Source: Streptomyces sp. NBC_01428
Lineage (GTDB): Bacteria > Actinomycetota > Actinomycetes > Streptomycetales > Streptomycetaceae
DNA length: 64,000 nucleotides
Direction of reading: 5' to 3'
Assembly (NCBI RefSeq): GCF_036231965.1
Contig: NZ_CP109499.1
Span: 2,294,001-2,358,000 of the forward strand
The translations under genes were made by a program, and so were the position numbers. A model generated the notes under the pieces. The model was not told where the DNA came from, did no database searches, and saw nothing but the letters and a program-made list of their open reading frames with translations. Positions 1 to 8,586 of the stretch are shown here, piece by piece (the stretch's first letter is position 1; each line of letters begins with the position of its first letter).

Positions 1-48
1 TGGAGGGGCTGAAATTCACGTACTGCCCGCAGTCGGCATCCGGCGGGA

Positions 49-160
49 GGGGCCGTGCCGGTACATCACATGCCCGTCGCTTACGCCCGGATCGAGCAGC
101 TCCCGCTGCTCGACCCACGTCTGATCCAACGGCGACGGGCGGATGTACCGGCACGGCCCC
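49..160. repeat. Nested inverted repeat (large imperfect hairpin)
   Basis: The outer arms are a perfect 19-bp inverted repeat (49-67 with 142-160). Inside it, 72-80 pairs with 132-140 and 89-93 with 123-127, and the tip is an 8-bp hairpin CGAGCAGC-tccc-GCTGCTCG (93-112). It begins 57 bp beyond the stop codon of the leftward kinase gene, so it may terminate that transcript. Its layered structure is far more than a terminator needs and resembles a small palindromic mobile element (REPIN- or MITE-like). No gene is visible in bases 1-216. Confidence 0.7.
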
Positions 161-216
161 GACCCCCCACCGGCGGAATCCGGAACGCCCGGCGCGCAGC
201 CGCCCTCACGGACCGG

Positions 217-1488
217 TCACCCCCACGGCAACCATGCCGCCACCCGAAACCCCCCGTCACCCTCGTCCCCGTGCTGAAGCCGCCCACCCGCGAGCGTGGC
301 CCGCTCCCGCAGCCCGATCAGCCCCTGCCCGGACCCCGGAACCGACGGCACCTCTCCCGACGGGGCGGGGTTGACGACGGACACGGTCAGACCGTCCCCG
401 GCCGCTCCCCGCACCGACACGGTGACCTCCGTGCCCGGCGCGTGCTTGCGCGCGTTCGTCAGTCCCTCCTGCGCGATGCGGTACGCCGTGCGGCCGACGG
501 ACGCGGGCACGGCGTCGGGGTCGGCGACCTGGTTGTCGAGGACCACCTTCATGCCCGCGGAGCGCGACTCCGCGACCAGCCCGTCGAGCGCCGCGAGCGT
601 GGGCTGCGGCCGCCCCCCGTCGTCGGAGTCCGACGCCCGCAGCACTCCGATGATCTCCCGCAGATCCTGCAGTGCCTCGTGCGCGCTCTCCCGGATGATC
701 CCGGCGGCCCTGGCGACCTCCTCCCGCGGCGCGTCGGGCCGGAACTCCAGGGCCCCGGCGTGCACGCTCAGGAGGGTGAGCCGGTGGGCGAGCACGTCGT
801 GCATCTCGCGCGCGATGGACTCGCGGGCGAGCTGCTGCGCCTGCTCGGCCCGCAGCGCCGCCTCGGTCTCGGCCCGTCGCGCCCGGTCCCGCAGACTCAG
901 CATGAGCTGGCGCTTGGACCGTACGAACATGCCCCAGCCGACCACCGCCGAGGTGAGCAGCACGGTGACCGCGAGGGCGACGGGGTACGACAGGTCCGGG
1001 TCGGGCCGCAGCAGGAAGTACGCCGGGAGGAGGGCGAGCTGCGCGCCGGCGATCCAGGCCACGTACCGGAAGGGCCGGTGGACGGCGAGGGTGAACAGGG
1101 CGACGAGCCCGGCGCCGCCCGAGGTGGTCGAGATGAGTCCGACGGGGATGAGCGCGACGGCCAGCCCGAGCGGCCAGCGGCGCCGCAGCCAGACGGCCGC
1201 GCAGGCGACCGCTCCGACCCACTGGTCGGCGACCGCGAGGGCGTGCGGGGTGTTGGGGTCGTCGGCCAGCGTGTTCGCTGCCGCGATACCCACTCCGACG
1301 GCCAGAAGGAAACAGCCGAAGTCGACGATCCAGTCGCGCACGGTGCGCCGGGGCCGACCGGAGCGGCCGTTCCGCTCGGCGTCGGGGTCGAGGTCCGCGG
1401 CCACGGCGGACGGCAGCAGCCAGCGCCGGCCCCGCAGGGTCGGCACCGGAACGTCTCGCGGCACGCGGGCCGAATCGTCACCACTCAC
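217..1488 (-). CDS. Sensor histidine kinase, DesK/NarL-type (HisKA_3)
   Basis: This is a 423-residue membrane kinase of the HisKA_3 family that pairs with NarL/LuxR-type response regulators. The N-terminal half holds about four to five hydrophobic segments (roughly residues 65-190) with no large extracellular domain. The phospho-acceptor site is REMHDVLAH. The C-terminal ATPase domain has an N-box (EGLTNARKHAP) and a G-box (GQGLIGLRERA). I chose GTG at 1488; a TTG three codons upstream is possible. There is no ribosome site, but TAGATT lies 8 nt before the GTG, consistent with a leaderless transcript. No response regulator is adjacent on the right; one may lie beyond the left edge, although a large hairpin follows the gene. 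The signal sensed is unknown. Confidence 0.88.
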   Translation of the reverse strand: MSGDDSARVPRDVPVPTLRGRRWLLPSAVAADLDPDAERNGRSGRPRRTVRDWIVDFGCFLLAVGVGIAAANTLADDPNTPHALAVADQWVGAVACAAVWLRRRWPLGLAVALIPVGLISTTSGGAGLVALFTLAVHRPFRYVAWIAGAQLALLPAYFLLRPDPDLSYPVALAVTVLLTSAVVGWGMFVRSKRQLMLSLRDRARRAETEAALRAEQAQQLARESIAREMHDVLAHRLTLLSVHAGALEFRPDAPREEVARAAGIIRESAHEALQDLREIIGVLRASDSDDGGRPQPTLAALDGLVAESRSAGMKVVLDNQVADPDAVPASVGRTAYRIAQEGLTNARKHAPGTEVTVSVRGAAGDGLTVSVVNPAPSGEVPSVPGSGQGLIGLRERATLAGGRLQHGDEGDGGFRVAAWLPWG

Positions 1489-1543
1489 GGTCGACAAATC
1501 TACGCAGCCGAACCCGCGGCCACCTCCCCGTCGGCACCTTCAC

Positions 1544-1576
1544 CGACCAAAGTCGGCAGGCTTCAGACTTTCGTCG
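1544..1576. promoter_or_regulatory. Inverted repeat, probable response-regulator operator
   Basis: CGACCAAAGTC (1544-1554) and GACTTTCGTCG (1566-1576) form an 11-bp inverted repeat with one mismatch and centres 22 bp apart, about two helical turns. It lies between the leftward kinase gene and the rightward small membrane protein gene. An operator for the kinase's partner regulator, controlling either gene, is the simplest reading. That role is inference. Confidence 0.45.
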
Positions 1577-1667
1577 GAGCGGGGCCGCCGCACGGGCCGA
1601 CTTTCCGCCGCCCGCACGCGCCCCGCGGCCGATGCGCGCGGCACGCGCGCGGGGCGAGGGTCATGAC

Positions 1668-1871
1668 ATGAAGCAGCTGCTGGAGGTGCTCGGATTCATC
1701 GCCCTGGTGCAGGGCGTTCTCGGTCTGGTCCAGGAGATCACCGGGCTGCTGCGCGGATGGGGCATCGTGCGGCGGCTCGGCTTCCTGGACGGCTACGAGA
1801 TCTACGCGAGCGCCGCACTCGTCGTCCTGGCGTTCGCCCTGTTCGCGGCCGCGGAGAGCAGCCGTACCTGA
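1668..1871 (+). CDS. Small two-helix membrane protein
   Basis: This 67-residue protein has two predicted membrane helices: residues 5-25 (LLEVLGFIALVQGVLGLVQ) and about 47-62 (YASAALVVLAFALFAA). A short basic loop (GWGIVRRLGF) joins them. The ATG at 1668 follows GGCGAGGG with suitable spacing; the longer upstream frame lacks such a site. It is divergent from the histidine kinase, with an inverted repeat between them. I recognise no family. Such small membrane proteins are often conserved in Streptomyces, and a role as an accessory to the kinase is only a guess. Confidence 0.7.
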   Translation: MKQLLEVLGFIALVQGVLGLVQEITGLLRGWGIVRRLGFLDGYEIYASAALVVLAFALFAAAESSRT

Positions 1872-2067
1872 AGAGGGCGGCAGCAGCTGCCCCGGGACGC
1901 ACCACGGGGCCGGCCACCCGCACACACGGGGGCCGACCCCGCAGTCCCGCTCCGCTCCTCGCGCCGTCAAGCCGTCACACCATCACGCCGCCACGCTGTG
2001 GAGCCGTCGCGCGATCAGGCCGCCGGGCCGTGGCGCCGAGCCGTGGGGACTCGGCGCCGGGCCGGCG

Positions 2068-2460
2068 TCAGCAGCCGAAGTCGACCAGGTCGAACGTCAC
2101 GTAGTGGTCGGCCGTGTAGTAGTCCTCCTGGGTCTCCTCGCCGGTGACGATGCGGCGGGCGCCCCGGGTCGACGAGCCCGGGGTGATGACCGTGTACTCG
2201 TGGTAGTACCCGGAGGACTGGGAGGGCAGGACGCCCTCGCGGTTCTGGAAGACGACGCCGTCCTGCGAGTAGGGGAAGGGCCCTCCCGCGTCGATCAGGT
2301 CGAGCGTGTCGTGCGCCTGCGACGGCAGCGCGCCGTAACAGATGCTGCCGACGGAGGCCGCTGCGGCGTTGGCCGGGACGACGGCGGTGCCGCCCACGAG
2401 GAGGGCGGACATGAGGGCCACGAGGGCACCGATACGAGTGGTACGTGGGGGGAATCTCAT
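2068..2460 (-). CDS. Secreted guanyl-specific ribonuclease, RNase Sa-like
   Basis: A 130-residue precursor with a signal peptide ending near ANA-A (about residue 32) and a mature domain closely resembling Streptomyces RNase Sa (N1/T1 family). It would cleave single-stranded RNA 3' of guanosine outside the cell. The catalytic residues of RNase Sa all have counterparts: E88 (YYHEYTV), R103 (GARRIV) and H119 (ADHYV). C41 and the terminal C130 match the single disulphide. I chose the ATG at 2460 (MRFPPRT) over the upstream codons because the signal peptide starts there and GGTGG precedes it. No barstar-type inhibitor gene is visible next to it or elsewhere in the window. Confidence 0.93.
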   Translation of the reverse strand: MRFPPRTTRIGALVALMSALLVGGTAVVPANAAAASVGSICYGALPSQAHDTLDLIDAGGPFPYSQDGVVFQNREGVLPSQSSGYYHEYTVITPGSSTRGARRIVTGEETQEDYYTADHYVTFDLVDFGC

Positions 2461-2702
2461 GGATCCACCATGACGCGCGTAGACCATGGCATGTCAATGT
2501 CAAGGCGGCTGTTTTCTCCCGGCACGTCCGATGATTTTTCCCCGAGTTAACGGCCTGCACGGAGTCCCCGCAGGGCATCCCCGCGACCTCCACAAGCCCC
2601 GCCGGTGCACCGGTCCGCGCCCCGCACCCGGACGCCTCCGTCTCCGTCGGCCCGGACCCCTCCGCCCCCGTCGGCCGGGCCGGCGGTCGTCGCCCGCCCG
2701 TC

Positions 2703-3533
2703 TCACCCCTCGTTCGTCGAGAAGAGCCCGCCCGTCGGACCCTGCTTGTCGCCGCCCTGGGCCTTCCTCAGGGCGTTGGCGAGGCCCTCGATGGTGAGGG
2801 ACTGGAGGATGACCTGGCCGTCACCCTCAAGGGTGGCGAGCGACAGTCCCTCACCGCCGAAGACCGCGTTCATCAGGCCCTGCCGGTTCAGGCCGCCGAT
2901 GCGCTGGACGCCGTAGCGGATGCCGTCCTCGAAGGCGACGACGCAGCCCGTGTCGACCTCGATGCGGCCGCCGAAGTCCGCCGGGTTCAGGTCGATGAAG
3001 TTGCCCGCACCCGCGATGATCACCGTGCCCTGCCCGGTGAACTTCTCCAGGACGAATCCCTCGCCGCCGCTGCGCCCGGTCCGGCCGCCCTGGAAGGCGA
3101 TTCCGAACCGCACGCTCGACTCCGCCGCCACGAAGGCGTCCTTCTCGGCGAACCACGCGCGCGTGCCGTCCAGTTCCAGGGCGCGCATCTCGCCGGGCAG
3201 CACGCCTGCGAACCCGACGGTGCCCTCGCCGCCCACCGCCGTGAAGTACTGGAACGCGAGGGACTCTCCCGCGAGAGCGCGCTGACCGGCCTGCATGGCG
3301 GTGCCCATGGCCTGGCGGAGCATCCCGCCCATGCCGCCGCCGCCGCCGGCCTGCGGCGCACCGCCTCCGGCTGCACCGCCGCCGCCCGGCGGACCGGAGA
3401 GCCGGGTCTCCATGGTCACGCCGGTCGTCTTGAAGAGGAACTTCCCCGCCTCGCAGTACACGGTCTGGCCGGGGTGCAGGCTCACGACCGCCATCTGCAT
3501 GGCGTTGCCGACGATCTCTTGCTGAAGGGTCAC
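2703..3533 (-). CDS. AIM24 family protein
   Basis: About 276 residues of the AIM24/TIGR00266 family, beta-rich proteins common in Streptomyces whose biochemical role is not established. The N-terminal stretch (QQEIVGNAMQMAVV) and the C-terminal repeats (GEGLSLATLEGDGQVILQS) are typical. Between them, near residues 55-85, is a Gly/Pro/Ala-rich insert. The start is uncertain: GTG at 3533 gives the usual N-terminus, and an in-frame ATG at 3575 would add 14 residues. Neither has a convincing ribosome site. There is no signal peptide or membrane helix, so it is probably cytoplasmic. The next gene is divergent. Confidence 0.85.
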   Translation of the reverse strand: MTLQQEIVGNAMQMAVVSLHPGQTVYCEAGKFLFKTTGVTMETRLSGPPGGGGAAGGGAPQAGGGGGMGGMLRQAMGTAMQAGQRALAGESLAFQYFTAVGGEGTVGFAGVLPGEMRALELDGTRAWFAEKDAFVAAESSVRFGIAFQGGRTGRSGGEGFVLEKFTGQGTVIIAGAGNFIDLNPADFGGRIEVDTGCVVAFEDGIRYGVQRIGGLNRQGLMNAVFGGEGLSLATLEGDGQVILQSLTIEGLANALRKAQGGDKQGPTGGLFSTNEG

Positions 3534-3686
3534 GCCGGAAGAACGAGGGAAGCGGAGCTGAAGGTTCCGGCCCATCGGGTGAGCTGCCGGGACAGGGGCC
3601 GGGCCGGCCGGCCCGGGGCAGGGTGCGGTGAGCACGGCGTCCGTTGGCCGCCAGCTTCGCCGGCTCCCGGCCGCTGGGATGGACCC

Positions 3687-4508
3687 ATGACTTCTCAGGA
3701 CATCGCGAACGGCACGAACAGCGGCACGGGAACGGACGGCAGGGATGGCATGGACGGCAGGGACGACAGGGACGGCATGAAGGGAAAGGTGGCCCTCGTG
3801 ACCGGGGGCGGCCGGGGCATCGGGGCCGCGACCGCGCTGCGCCTCGCCCGTGAGGGTGCGGACGTGGCCGTCACCTATGTGCGCGGCAAAGAGGCGGCGG
3901 CGGAGGTCGTACGGGCCGTCGAGGCGCTCGGCGTCCGGGGGCTCGCGCTGTGCGCGGACTCCTCCGACGCGGTCCAGGCCGGCGCGGTGGTGGACCGGGT
4001 CGTCGAGGAGTTCGGGCGGCTCGACGTGCTCGTCAACAACGCGGGTGCGGGCGTGCTGGGACCTCTGGAGTCGCTGTCCCTGGCGGACGTCGACCACGTG
4101 CTCGCCGTCAATGTCCGGGGGGTCTTCCTGACGTCGCAGGCGGCCGCGCCGCACCTCGGGGCGGGCGGCCGGATCATCACGATCGGGAGCTGCATGACCC
4201 AGCGGGTCCCCGGTCCCGGCGGGACCCTCTACGCGACGAGCAAGTCCGCGCTGATCGGCCTGACCAAGGCCCTCGCGCGGGAACTGGGCGGGCGCGGAGT
4301 GACCGCCAACATCGTCCACCCCGGCCCGACCGACACCGACATGAATCCGGCGGACGGCCCGTTCGCGTCCGGCCAGGTGGCCCTGACCGCCGTGGGCCGC
4401 TTCGCCGCCGCCGACGAGGTGGCGTCGATGGTCGCGTACCTGGCCGGGAGCGGGGCCGCCTACGTCACCGGCGCGGAGTTCGCCGTGGACGGCGGCCACG
4501 CGGCGTGA
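3687..4508 (+). CDS. SDR family oxidoreductase (3-oxoacyl-ACP reductase-like)
   Basis: A classical short-chain dehydrogenase/reductase of 273 residues. It has the cofactor motif TGGGRGIG, the structural NNAG motif and the active-site YATSK, with the upstream serine in TIGSCMT. The C-terminus (VTGAEFAVDGGHAA) is typical of FabG-like enzymes. NADP(H) is likely; the substrate is unknown. The first ~30 residues are a low-complexity tail of repeated Gly-Arg-Asp and Met-Asp units. ATG at 3777 (MKGKVALVTG) may be the true start, with AGGGA just upstream. The gene ends convergently with allantoicase, and a strong hairpin lies between them. Confidence 0.9.
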   Translation: MTSQDIANGTNSGTGTDGRDGMDGRDDRDGMKGKVALVTGGGRGIGAATALRLAREGADVAVTYVRGKEAAAEVVRAVEALGVRGLALCADSSDAVQAGAVVDRVVEEFGRLDVLVNNAGAGVLGPLESLSLADVDHVLAVNVRGVFLTSQAAAPHLGAGGRIITIGSCMTQRVPGPGGTLYATSKSALIGLTKALARELGGRGVTANIVHPGPTDTDMNPADGPFASGQVALTAVGRFAAADEVASMVAYLAGSGAAYVTGAEFAVDGGHAA

Positions 4509-4667
4509 CACCGCCGGACGCGGGCCCTCGCAGGGGGCCGGGCACAGCCCACGCCTGAGGTCGGCCGGCACACGAGATGACCGGCGCGCGCCCCCGAGGC
4601 ACGGGGAGCGCCCCCTGGGGCACCCCGAGGGACAGGGTCCGTCCGGGCGCACCGGGCGCCGTCACGG

Positions 4668-4703
4668 CCTGGGGGCCGCATCGATTCCGATGCGGCCCCC
4701 AGG
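4668..4703. terminator. Bidirectional terminator hairpin
   Basis: A perfect 16-bp stem (4668-4683 with 4688-4703) closes on the tetraloop ATTC. It lies between the convergent SDR and allantoicase genes, so it can serve both. There is no U-run on either side, as is common in actinomycetes. The rest of 4509-4791 shows nothing further. Confidence 0.8.
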
Positions 4704-4791
4704 TGCGCGGTCACCGGCCGGGCGGGGCGGTGACGCGGTGCGGCGGTCGGGCAGGGCGGTGACGCGTACCGCGGGCGGTGGGCCGGAGGGG

Positions 4792-5922
4792 TCAGCCGCC
4801 CAGTTCCTGGTGGCGGGCGGCCAGCCGGGAGGCGCCGTCCTCCGTCAGGGAGCCGAAGAGGCGCAGGCGGGAGATGCCGCCGTCCGGGAAGATGTCCACG
4901 CGCGCGTGGGTGCCGACGACCGGTGCGTCGAGGGTGAAGCGGTGGTTGGTGTCGGGCTGGAGGCGGGTGCGGGGCAGGACCTCGGTCCACTCCCCCTCGT
5001 CGCCGTCGCGGACCGACACCGACGCCCATCCGGCGCTGTTGCCCTTCAGGTACGCCGTGTCGATCTCGACCGCGCGGATCTCGGACTGGGCGACGAGCTG
5101 GTAGCGGATCCAGTCGTTGCCGTCGTCACGGCGACGGCGGGTCTCCCAGCCGTCGTCCATCTTGCGGGAGCGGCCCGGCTGGATGGTGTTCGTGGCCGGG
5201 GAGTAGAAGCGGTCGGAGGCGTCCTCGACCTGGCCGCCGTTCTCCAGGGCGACGACGTCGAAGGCGCCGAGCACGGACAGCCAGCGCGGGTCGGGCACGA
5301 CCTCGCCGTACACACGCAGCCGGGCGATGCCGCCGTCGGGGTGCTGGTTGACGCGCAGGTGGGTGAAGCGCTGTTCGGCCAGGACGGAGAACCCGTTGGC
5401 CGCGTGGCCGCCGACCGCCGTGCGGGGTACGAGGGTCGTCCACTTCACGTCGTCCGCGAGGAGTTCCTCGGGGGACGGCGAACCCGGCAGCGAGGTGCCC
5501 TCGACGGACACCGCCTGCGGGTAGTTGCCGCGGAAGTGGGCCGTGTCGACCACGATGCCGCGGATCACGCCGGGGGCGCCGAGGCGGACCAGGGCCCAGT
5601 CGTGGTCCTCGGCGGTCGGCCACGGGTGCCCGGCCGAGACGCCGCGGCGGCGCCGGGTCTCCCAGCCGTCCATGATCTTGCCCTTGTGCCCGAAGTGCTC
5701 GGGGTCGAACTCGGCGGCGCCGGGCACGAGCAGGTTCTCGCGCTGGGCGAAGAACTCGTCGTTGGCGGCCACCACCCCGGCGCCGAGCTGCCGGTCGGCG
5801 AGGTTGGCGTACTGGGTGAACGGGAAGTCGGCGGTGCGGTAGTCCGCGTACGGGTCGCCGCCTCCGTAGGGGTTCGCGTCTCCGGTGAAGGTGGCCAAAA
5901 CGGGCGGGTTCTGCGCCGTCAC
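4792..5922 (-). CDS. alc: Allantoicase
   Basis: A 376-residue allantoicase (allantoate amidinohydrolase), hydrolysing allantoate to ureidoglycolate and urea. It has the family's duplicated architecture: two allantoicase domains, each with the signature DGWETRRRR (near residues 80 and 245), and each ending in a DIFPDGGISRLRLFG or HPDGGIARLRVYG segment. I chose GTG at 5922 (VTAQNPPVLATF) because AAAGGCAG lies upstream. It is the second gene of a leftward unit behind allantoinase, separated by 148 bp, and probably shares the operator-bearing promoter at 7.4-7.6 kb. Confidence 0.95.
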   Translation of the reverse strand: MTAQNPPVLATFTGDANPYGGGDPYADYRTADFPFTQYANLADRQLGAGVVAANDEFFAQRENLLVPGAAEFDPEHFGHKGKIMDGWETRRRRGVSAGHPWPTAEDHDWALVRLGAPGVIRGIVVDTAHFRGNYPQAVSVEGTSLPGSPSPEELLADDVKWTTLVPRTAVGGHAANGFSVLAEQRFTHLRVNQHPDGGIARLRVYGEVVPDPRWLSVLGAFDVVALENGGQVEDASDRFYSPATNTIQPGRSRKMDDGWETRRRRDDGNDWIRYQLVAQSEIRAVEIDTAYLKGNSAGWASVSVRDGDEGEWTEVLPRTRLQPDTNHRFTLDAPVVGTHARVDIFPDGGISRLRLFGSLTEDGASRLAARHQELGG

Positions 5923-6070
5923 GATGATCGATCTGCCTTTCGGGGGTCGGCCGTTGCGGATGCGGGTGCCGGAGTGCGGTACGGCGGTCGGTGGTGCGGT
6001 TCGGGGGTGGGGGGCCGGGGTCGACGCGTCCCGCGAGGGGGCGGAGGGCGGACCCCGGGGGCCGGAGGGG

Positions 6071-7411
6071 CTACGGGTTCCGGGTGAGGAGCTGTCCGGT
6101 GGGGTCGGTGAACTCGCCCGCGGCGACGATGCGTTCGCCGCGCAGCCAGGTCGACTTGACGACACCGCTGAGGGTCTTGCCGGCGTAGGCCGTGACCCGG
6201 TTGCGGTGCTGGAGCGCCGCCGGGTCGACGGTGAAGGTCTCGTCGGGGGCGAGAACCGCGAAGTCGGCGTCCCGGCCCGGTGCGATGGCGCCCTTGCGGT
6301 CGCCGAGGCCGACCAGTTCGGCCGTGCGGGAGGACATCCAGCGGACCACGTCCTCCAGTCCGTGGCCGCGCTTGCGGGCCTCGGTCCAGACGGCGGACAG
6401 GCTGAGCTGGAGGCCGGAGATGCCGCCCCAGGCGGTGGCGAAGTCGTCCGTCTTGAGGTCGGCGGTGGACGGCGAGTGGTCGGTGACGACACAGTCGATG
6501 GTGCCGTCGGCCAGCGCCTGCCAGAGCAGGTCCTGGTTGGCGGCCTCGCGGATGGGCGGGCAGCACTTGAACTCGCTGGCGCCGTCCGGGACTTCCTCGG
6601 CGGTCAGGGTGAGGTAGTGCGGGCAGGTCTCCACGGTGAGCCGGACGCCGTCGGCCTTCGCGGCGGCGATCAGCGGGAGGGCGTCGCTCGACGACAGGTG
6701 CAGCACGTGCACCCGGGCGTCGAGGCGCCGGGCCTGCGCGACGAGGCTCTCGATGGCGGTGTCCTCGGCGTCGCGGGGGCGCGAGGCGAGGAAGTCGGCG
6801 TACTTCTGGCCGCCCTTCTGCGGGGCGGCGGCCAGGTGGTGCGGGTCCTCGGCGTGGACGATCAGCAGGCCGCCGAAGCCCGCGATCTCGGCGAGGGAGC
6901 GGGTCAGCTGCTCCTGGTCCAGCTCGGGGAACTCCTCGACACCGGAGGGCGAGAGGAACGCCTTGAACCCGAAGACGCCCGCCTCGTGCAGGGGTCGCAG
7001 GTCCTTGACGTTGTCCGGGAGCGCGCCGCCCCAGAAGCCGACGTCGATGTGCGCCTTGGGCCGGGCGACATCCCGCTTCGTGCGGAGGTTGTCCACCGTC
7101 GTCGTCGGCGGCAGGGAGTTGAGCGGCATGTCGACGAGGGTGGTGATGCCGCCGGCGGCCGCGGCGCGGGTCGCGGTCCAGAACCCCTCCCACTCGGTGC
7201 GGCCGGGGTCGTTCACATGGACGTGCGTGTCGACCAGGCCGGGGAGCAGGACGTCGTCGCCGAAGTCCTCGAGCCGGGCACCGGCCGGCACCTCGGCGTC
7301 GTACGGAAGCACGGCCGTGATCTTCCCCGCGGTGACCGCGACCGAAGCGGCGCGCGTCCCTTCGGGAGTGATGACGCGCGTCGAGCGCAGCACCAGTTCG
7401 ACGTCGGACAC
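6071..7411 (-). CDS. allB: Allantoinase
   Basis: A 446-residue cyclic amidohydrolase that opens allantoin to allantoate. Metal ligands are visible as HVHVNDPG (near residue 57), the carboxylated lysine in [24 protein letters not shown] and the aspartate in VTDHSPS. Length and sequence fit allantoinase better than dihydroorotase, and its partner downstream is allantoicase. GTG at 7411 ([10 protein letters not shown]) has a strong GAGAGGGG site; the 18 residues encoded upstream are not part of the family. The promoter region holds one motif 2 palindrome and a motif 1 pair, pointing to IclR-type repression. Confidence 0.96.
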   Translation of the reverse strand: MSDVELVLRSTRVITPEGTRAASVAVTAGKITAVLPYDAEVPAGARLEDFGDDVLLPGLVDTHVHVNDPGRTEWEGFWTATRAAAAGGITTLVDMPLNSLPPTTTVDNLRTKRDVARPKAHIDVGFWGGALPDNVKDLRPLHEAGVFGFKAFLSPSGVEEFPELDQEQLTRSLAEIAGFGGLLIVHAEDPHHLAAAPQKGGQKYADFLASRPRDAEDTAIESLVAQARRLDARVHVLHLSSSDALPLIAAAKADGVRLTVETCPHYLTLTAEEVPDGASEFKCCPPIREAANQDLLWQALADGTIDCVVTDHSPSTADLKTDDFATAWGGISGLQLSLSAVWTEARKRGHGLEDVVRWMSSRTAELVGLGDRKGAIAPGRDADFAVLAPDETFTVDPAALQHRNRVTAYAGKTLSGVVKSTWLRGERIVAAGEFTDPTGQLLTRNP

Positions 7412-7474
7412 CCGGACCCCTCTCTCTGCCGCCGTTGACCCCCGTCGACGCGGGTTTACTTCCACGTAACGAAA

Positions 7475-7491
7475 TTCAACGTTCTGTTGAA
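7475..7491. promoter_or_regulatory. Motif 2 palindrome upstream of allantoinase
   Basis: TTCAAC-GTTCT-GTTGAA is a perfect 17-bp palindrome 64 bp upstream of the allB start. Its 15-bp core fits the TCAACA-N3-TGTTGA pattern also found upstream of aceB (13678), uraD (37201) and the catalase (40056). The regulator is unknown. Confidence 0.65.
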
Positions 7492-7566
7492 GGAGTCTTC
7501 ACTCCGACCCCCGTGCCGTCAAGAGTCCCCCGTGCTCTCCATCCGTCATCCCCACTCTCTGGATGT

Positions 7567-7602
7567 TTCCACAAAGCGGAAGTAGACTTCCGGCAAGCAG
7601 AA
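7567..7602. promoter_or_regulatory. Motif 1 operator pair between allB and the IclR gene
   Basis: Two 15-bp sites, TTCCACAAAGCGGAA (7567-7581) and TTCCGGCAAGCAGAA (7588-7602), start 21 bp apart, with a 6-bp gap. The same arrangement occurs before aceB, hyi and gcl. The position between allB and the divergent IclR gene suggests repression of one and autoregulation of the other. Two sites two helical turns apart fit binding by an IclR-family tetramer. Confidence 0.8.
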
Positions 7603-7737
7603 CGTAGTGACGTACAACCAGGGAGTCAACCGACTGCCGGGTAGGCTGCGTCCCTGCCCGTCCGTCACCGGCCACCGCCCTGATCGAGAGCCTTCGGGTC
7701 ATGTCTCTCGATTCTGCGCCCTGAAAGGACCGCCGCC

Positions 7738-8544
7738 GTGTCGCCGTCCAGCGCCAGCACCACCGACGCCGCCAAATCACCCGCTCCCAGTGGTGGCGTC
7801 CAGTCCCTGGAGCGCGCCTTCGATCTGCTGGAGCGCATGGCGGACGCCGGGGGCGAGGTCGGCCTGAGCGAGCTCTCCGCGAGCAGCGGGCTGCCGCTGC
7901 CCACCATCCACCGCCTGATGCGCACCCTGGTGGCCTGCGGGTACGTACGCCAGCAGACCAACCGCCGGTACGCGCTCGGCCCCCGCCTCATCCGCCTCGG
8001 CGAGTCCGCCTCCCGGCTGCTCGGCACCTGGGCCCGTCCCTACCTCGCGCGCCTCGTCGAGGAGACCGGCGAGACGGCGAACATGGCGCTGCTCGACGGC
8101 GACGAGATCGTGTACGTGGCGCAGGTGCCCTCCAAGCACTCGATGCGCATGTTCACCGAGGTGGGCCGCCGGGTGCTGCCGCACTCCACGGGCGTCGGCA
8201 AGGCCCTGCTGGCGCACGCCTCGGCCGACGAGGTGCGCGCGCTCCTCGCCCGTACGGGCATGCCGGCGGCGACGGAGAAGACGATCACCACGCCGGACGG
8301 TTTCCTCGCGGCGCTGGAGGACGTGCGTCGCACCGGGTACGCGGTGGACGACAACGAGCAGGAGATCGGCGTGCGCTGCCTGGCCGTCCCGGTGCCCGAC
8401 TCCCCCACCGCCGCCGCGATCTCCATCTCCGGCCCCGCGGGCCGGGTCACCGAGGCCGCCACCGACAAGATCGTGCCGGTGCTCCAGCAGGTCGCGGCCG
8501 AGCTGTCGCAGGCGCTGGCCAGTTCGGGACCCGGCGCCGTCTGA
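7738..8544 (+). CDS. allR: IclR family regulator, AllR-like
   Basis: A 268-residue IclR-family transcription factor. A winged HTH occupies residues 20-85 (VQSLERAFDLLERM; LPLPTIHRLMRTLV), followed by the effector-binding domain (HSTGVGKALLAHAS; DDNEQEIGVRCLAVPV). The GTG start follows GAAAGGA. It is divergent from allantoinase. In S. coelicolor the IclR protein AllR is reported to repress allantoin-pathway genes, and this gene has the same position and neighbours. It is the obvious candidate to bind motif 1. In Streptomyces allantoin-pathway control the inducer is likely an allantoin-derived or glyoxylate-like metabolite; that is inference here. Confidence 0.92.
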   Translation: MSPSSASTTDAAKSPAPSGGVQSLERAFDLLERMADAGGEVGLSELSASSGLPLPTIHRLMRTLVACGYVRQQTNRRYALGPRLIRLGESASRLLGTWARPYLARLVEETGETANMALLDGDEIVYVAQVPSKHSMRMFTEVGRRVLPHSTGVGKALLAHASADEVRALLARTGMPAATEKTITTPDGFLAALEDVRRTGYAVDDNEQEIGVRCLAVPVPDSPTAAAISISGPAGRVTEAATDKIVPVLQQVAAELSQALASSGPGAV

Positions 8545-8586
8545 CCGCTCCACCGCGTCCTCGGCCGCGCTCGGCCGTCGCCTGGG

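Noticed and set aside
55..1671. Long plus-strand open frame opposite the histidine kinase
   Set aside because: It is the antisense shadow of a clear kinase gene; its translation is Arg/Pro/Gly-rich with no motif and no ribosome site.
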